In this document: one piece after another, positions 6,794-8,723 of the stretch | Position numbering within the stretch: position 1 is the stretch's first letter | How the letters are laid out: the number at the start of each line of letters is the position of its first letter | Source of the DNA: Rhodospirillales bacterium | Lineage (GTDB): Bacteria > Pseudomonadota > Alphaproteobacteria > Rhodospirillales > Casp-alpha2 | Assembly (NCBI GenBank): GCA_018664265.1 | Contig: JABJOR010000570.1 | Coordinates: 1-8,723, forward strand | Direction of reading: 5' to 3' | DNA length: 8,723 nt | The notes under the pieces: model-generated | Database searches by the model: none | What the model was told of the DNA's origin: nothing | What the model saw: only the letters and a program-made list of their open reading frames with translations | Made by a program: the position numbers and the translations under genes

Positions 6794-8723
6794 ATGGACT
6801 TGATCCGTTTATCAATTGAGCGCCCGGTTGCCGTTATTGCGGCTGTCTTGATGACAATTCTGTTTGGGCTTGTTGCCTTGAACAGCATCCCTATTCAGCT
6901 TACCCCGGATGTCCGCAAACCGATTATCAACTTACGAACGATCTGGTCCGGTGCGGCCCCGGCCGAAGTTGAACGCGAAATCACCAACCGTCAGGAAGAG
7001 GAGCTCAAAGGCCTGGAAGGTCTGGAGGAAATCGTCAGCAAGTCTCAGGACGGGCGCTCCTCCATCACGCTTGAATTCACAGTCGGACAAAATATGGATA
7101 AGGCCATGTTGTTGGTCTCCAACCGTCTTGATCGCGTGAACGGCTACCCCGATGAAGCCAGCGAGCCAACGATATCTACGTCGTCCAGTGAAGACAGCCC
7201 CATTGCCTGGATCATGCTGCGCCGAACCAAAGAGAACGAAAAATCCATCCATCATTACGGAGATTTTGTAAAAGATATCATTCAGGATCGTCTGGAACGG
7301 GTTAACGGCGTATCGCGCGTAAATGTCTATGGTGGCAGCGACCGGGAAATGGAAATTGTTGTTAATCCCGATGCTATGGCGCGTTACGGACTGACGGTCA
7401 CAAATGTTATCGAAACCTTGCGCAACAGTAATTCCAGTGTCACGGCTGGCGATGTGAACGAAGGCAAACGTCGATATGTGGTCCGCACCGAAGGTGAATT
7501 CAAAACAACCGAGCAAGTCAAAAGCGTTATCCTGCGATCCAATGTCGACCCGCAATCTGGTCGCATTGCGCGCGTTACGCTCGGTGATATTGCCAAGGTT
7601 GCATTTGCCTATAAAGAACCTGTGGCCCATATCAGATTTTTGGGCGAGCCAGCACTGGCAATCAATACGGTGCGCGATACCGGCGCCAATGTTATCGAAG
7701 TTATGGTCGGCATTCGTGCAGCGATCAAAGAGTTGAATGAAAAATCCCTGCCTGAAAATGGACTTTATCTTACACAAGTCTATGACGAAACCGTCTATAT
7801 TGACTCGTCCATCAATCTTGTTCGCCAGAATATTTTCTTCGGTGGGTCCTTGGCAGCTCTTGTCTTATTCCTGTTCCTGCGATCCGGTCGGGCCACACTT
7901 GTCATCTCCCTTGCTATCCCGGTCTCTGTTATCGGAGCCTTTGTCGCTATGGCGGCAATGGGGCGTTCTTTAAACGTTATCTCACTGGCTGGCATAGCCT
8001 TTGCCGTTGGCATGGTTGTCGATGCAGCCATTGTTGTGCTGGAAAATATTTACCGCCTGCGAGAGCAAGGCATGAGCAGACGCGAAGCCGCCTATCACGG
8101 GGCCAAGCATGTTTGGGGGGCGATCTTTGTATCTGCGCTGACCACAATTTTGGTGTTCATCCCGATTCTGATTATGGATCTTGAAATTGGTCAACTGTTT
8201 CGCGATATCGCAGTGGCTATTTCGGTATCCGTTTTGCTGTCATTGATTGTTGCTATCACGGTTATCCCGGCATTATCAAACAAGCTGTTAATCGATAAAT
8301 CCAATATACCGGAACAACCCAAAAAGCCTGGACCCTTGCAAGTCTTTGGCGGCTTCGTCATCAAAGTTGTCTCAAGCATAACGCGCCACACCATTGCCAA
8401 TCGAATGATTGCTCTGGTTGTTGTTATTATCCTTTGCGGCACCGGGACACTTGCGACAGTCATGTTCCTGCCAAAGCTGGATTACTTGCCCGATGGCAAT
8501 CGCAATTTGATCTTCGGCGCGATTATTCCGCCTCCGGGATACAACCTTGATACAACAGCCGATATCGCCACCATTATTGAGGCTGAAATTCAACCAAGAT
8601 GGGAAGGCACAACAGGAGAAGGTGATCGCACGCTGGAAGCAACCGAAGAAAACGCGGGTGATCCGGACCAGCCTGCACGTGTTAGCCGATTTTTCTTTGT
8701 TGCAGCACGTGGCACAACATTCC
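6794..8723 (+). CDS. RND-family inner-membrane efflux transporter, 3' end cut by window
   Basis: The frame runs open from the ATG at 6794 to the window edge, 643 codons of an expected 1,000 or more. It is a proton-driven pump working with the adaptor encoded just upstream; AAGG (6783-6786), overlapping the adaptor's stop codon, is 7 bases before the ATG, so translation is probably coupled. Visible parts: TM1 (about 10-30), the first periplasmic porter loop (about 31-345; PIQLTPDV, GAAPAEVEREI), TM2-TM6 (346-497) and TM7 (536-556), then the start of the second porter loop. TM4 carries AVGMVVDAAIVVLENI: Asp410 is present, but the second Asp of the AcrB pair is Ala411. A single Asp here is usual in heavy-metal pumps such as CusA, while the general sequence (MDLIRLSIERPVAV start) looks like the AcrB/AcrD/AcrF (HAE1-like) branch. 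An acidic, low-hydrophobicity stretch lies at 602-630. Substrate undecided. Confidence 0.95.
   Translation, partial: MDLIRLSIERPVAVIAAVLMTILFGLVALNSIPIQLTPDVRKPIINLRTIWSGAAPAEVEREITNRQEEELKGLEGLEEIVSKSQDGRSSITLEFTVGQNMDKAMLLVSNRLDRVNGYPDEASEPTISTSSSEDSPIAWIMLRRTKENEKSIHHYGDFVKDIIQDRLERVNGVSRVNVYGGSDREMEIVVNPDAMARYGLTVTNVIETLRNSNSSVTAGDVNEGKRRYVVRTEGEFKTTEQVKSVILRSNVDPQSGRIARVTLGDIAKVAFAYKEPVAHIRFLGEPALAINTVRDTGANVIEVMVGIRAAIKELNEKSLPENGLYLTQVYDETVYIDSSINLVRQNIFFGGSLAALVLFLFLRSGRATLVISLAIPVSVIGAFVAMAAMGRSLNVISLAGIAFAVGMVVDAAIVVLENIYRLREQGMSRREAAYHGAKHVWGAIFVSALTTILVFIPILIMDLEIGQLFRDIAVAISVSVLLSLIVAITVIPALSNKLLIDKSNIPEQPKKPGPLQVFGGFVIKVVSSITRHTIANRMIALVVVIILCGTGTLATVMFLPKLDYLPDGNRNLIFGAIIPPPGYNLDTTADIATIIEAEIQPRWEGTTGEGDRTLEATEENAGDPDQPARVSRFFFVAARGTTF

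Noticed and set aside
6932..7777. 281-codon minus-strand open frame opposite the RND pump gene
   Set aside because: It is antisense to a clear RND porter domain. The translation is Phe/His/Asp-rich with no recognisable fold, and no ribosome site or promoter was evident.

Overview
The window reads as a chromosomal segment of a Gram-negative, motile bacterium with moderate G+C, most likely an alphaproteobacterium. That placement is an inference. It rests on the style of the receiver protein (a YIGPERR-type motif just after the receiver fold), the architecture of the chemoreceptor, and the RND efflux pair; no rRNA or tRNA is present to confirm it. The window holds four intact or edge-truncated functional modules and two degenerate ones.

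Left part (1-2865): the 3' end of a receiver-domain protein on the plus strand converges on a full-length methyl-accepting chemotaxis protein on the minus strand. The chemoreceptor has two membrane segments around a duplicated all-helical HBM-type sensor, then HAMP, a charged coiled coil and a canonical signalling hairpin. An AT-rich stretch lies upstream of it.

Middle part (2866-4580): this is the most unusual region. Directly behind the chemoreceptor promoter region sits a short minus-strand relic (about 3015-3110) that encodes the C-terminus of a histone-deacetylase-like protein. It is about 81% identical over 63 bases to the 3' end of the intact deacetylase-like gene found 1.5 kb to the right. 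Between the two deacetylase 3' ends lies a plus-strand gene for a secreted protein with nine Sel1 (TPR-like) repeats. A single in-frame TAA stands where a conserved Gln codon is expected, and everything downstream stays in frame, so the gene looks recently inactivated or is read through. The arrangement suggests a duplication, insertion or replacement event that carried the Sel1 gene to the end of the deacetylase gene.

Right part (4581-8723): the intact zinc-dependent deacetylase/amidohydrolase gene (minus strand) is divergent from a two-gene efflux operon (plus strand). The operon encodes a periplasmic adaptor and, 9 bases later, an inner-membrane RND pump cut by the window edge after 643 codons. 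The pump has one aspartate (VVDAA) where the AcrB-type drug pumps have two, which leaves its substrate class open.

No rRNA, tRNA, CRISPR array, insertion sequence, transposase or phage gene was seen. I found no complete undescribed system; the Sel1/deacetylase-relic locus and the receiver protein's unrecognised C-terminal domain are the best leads.
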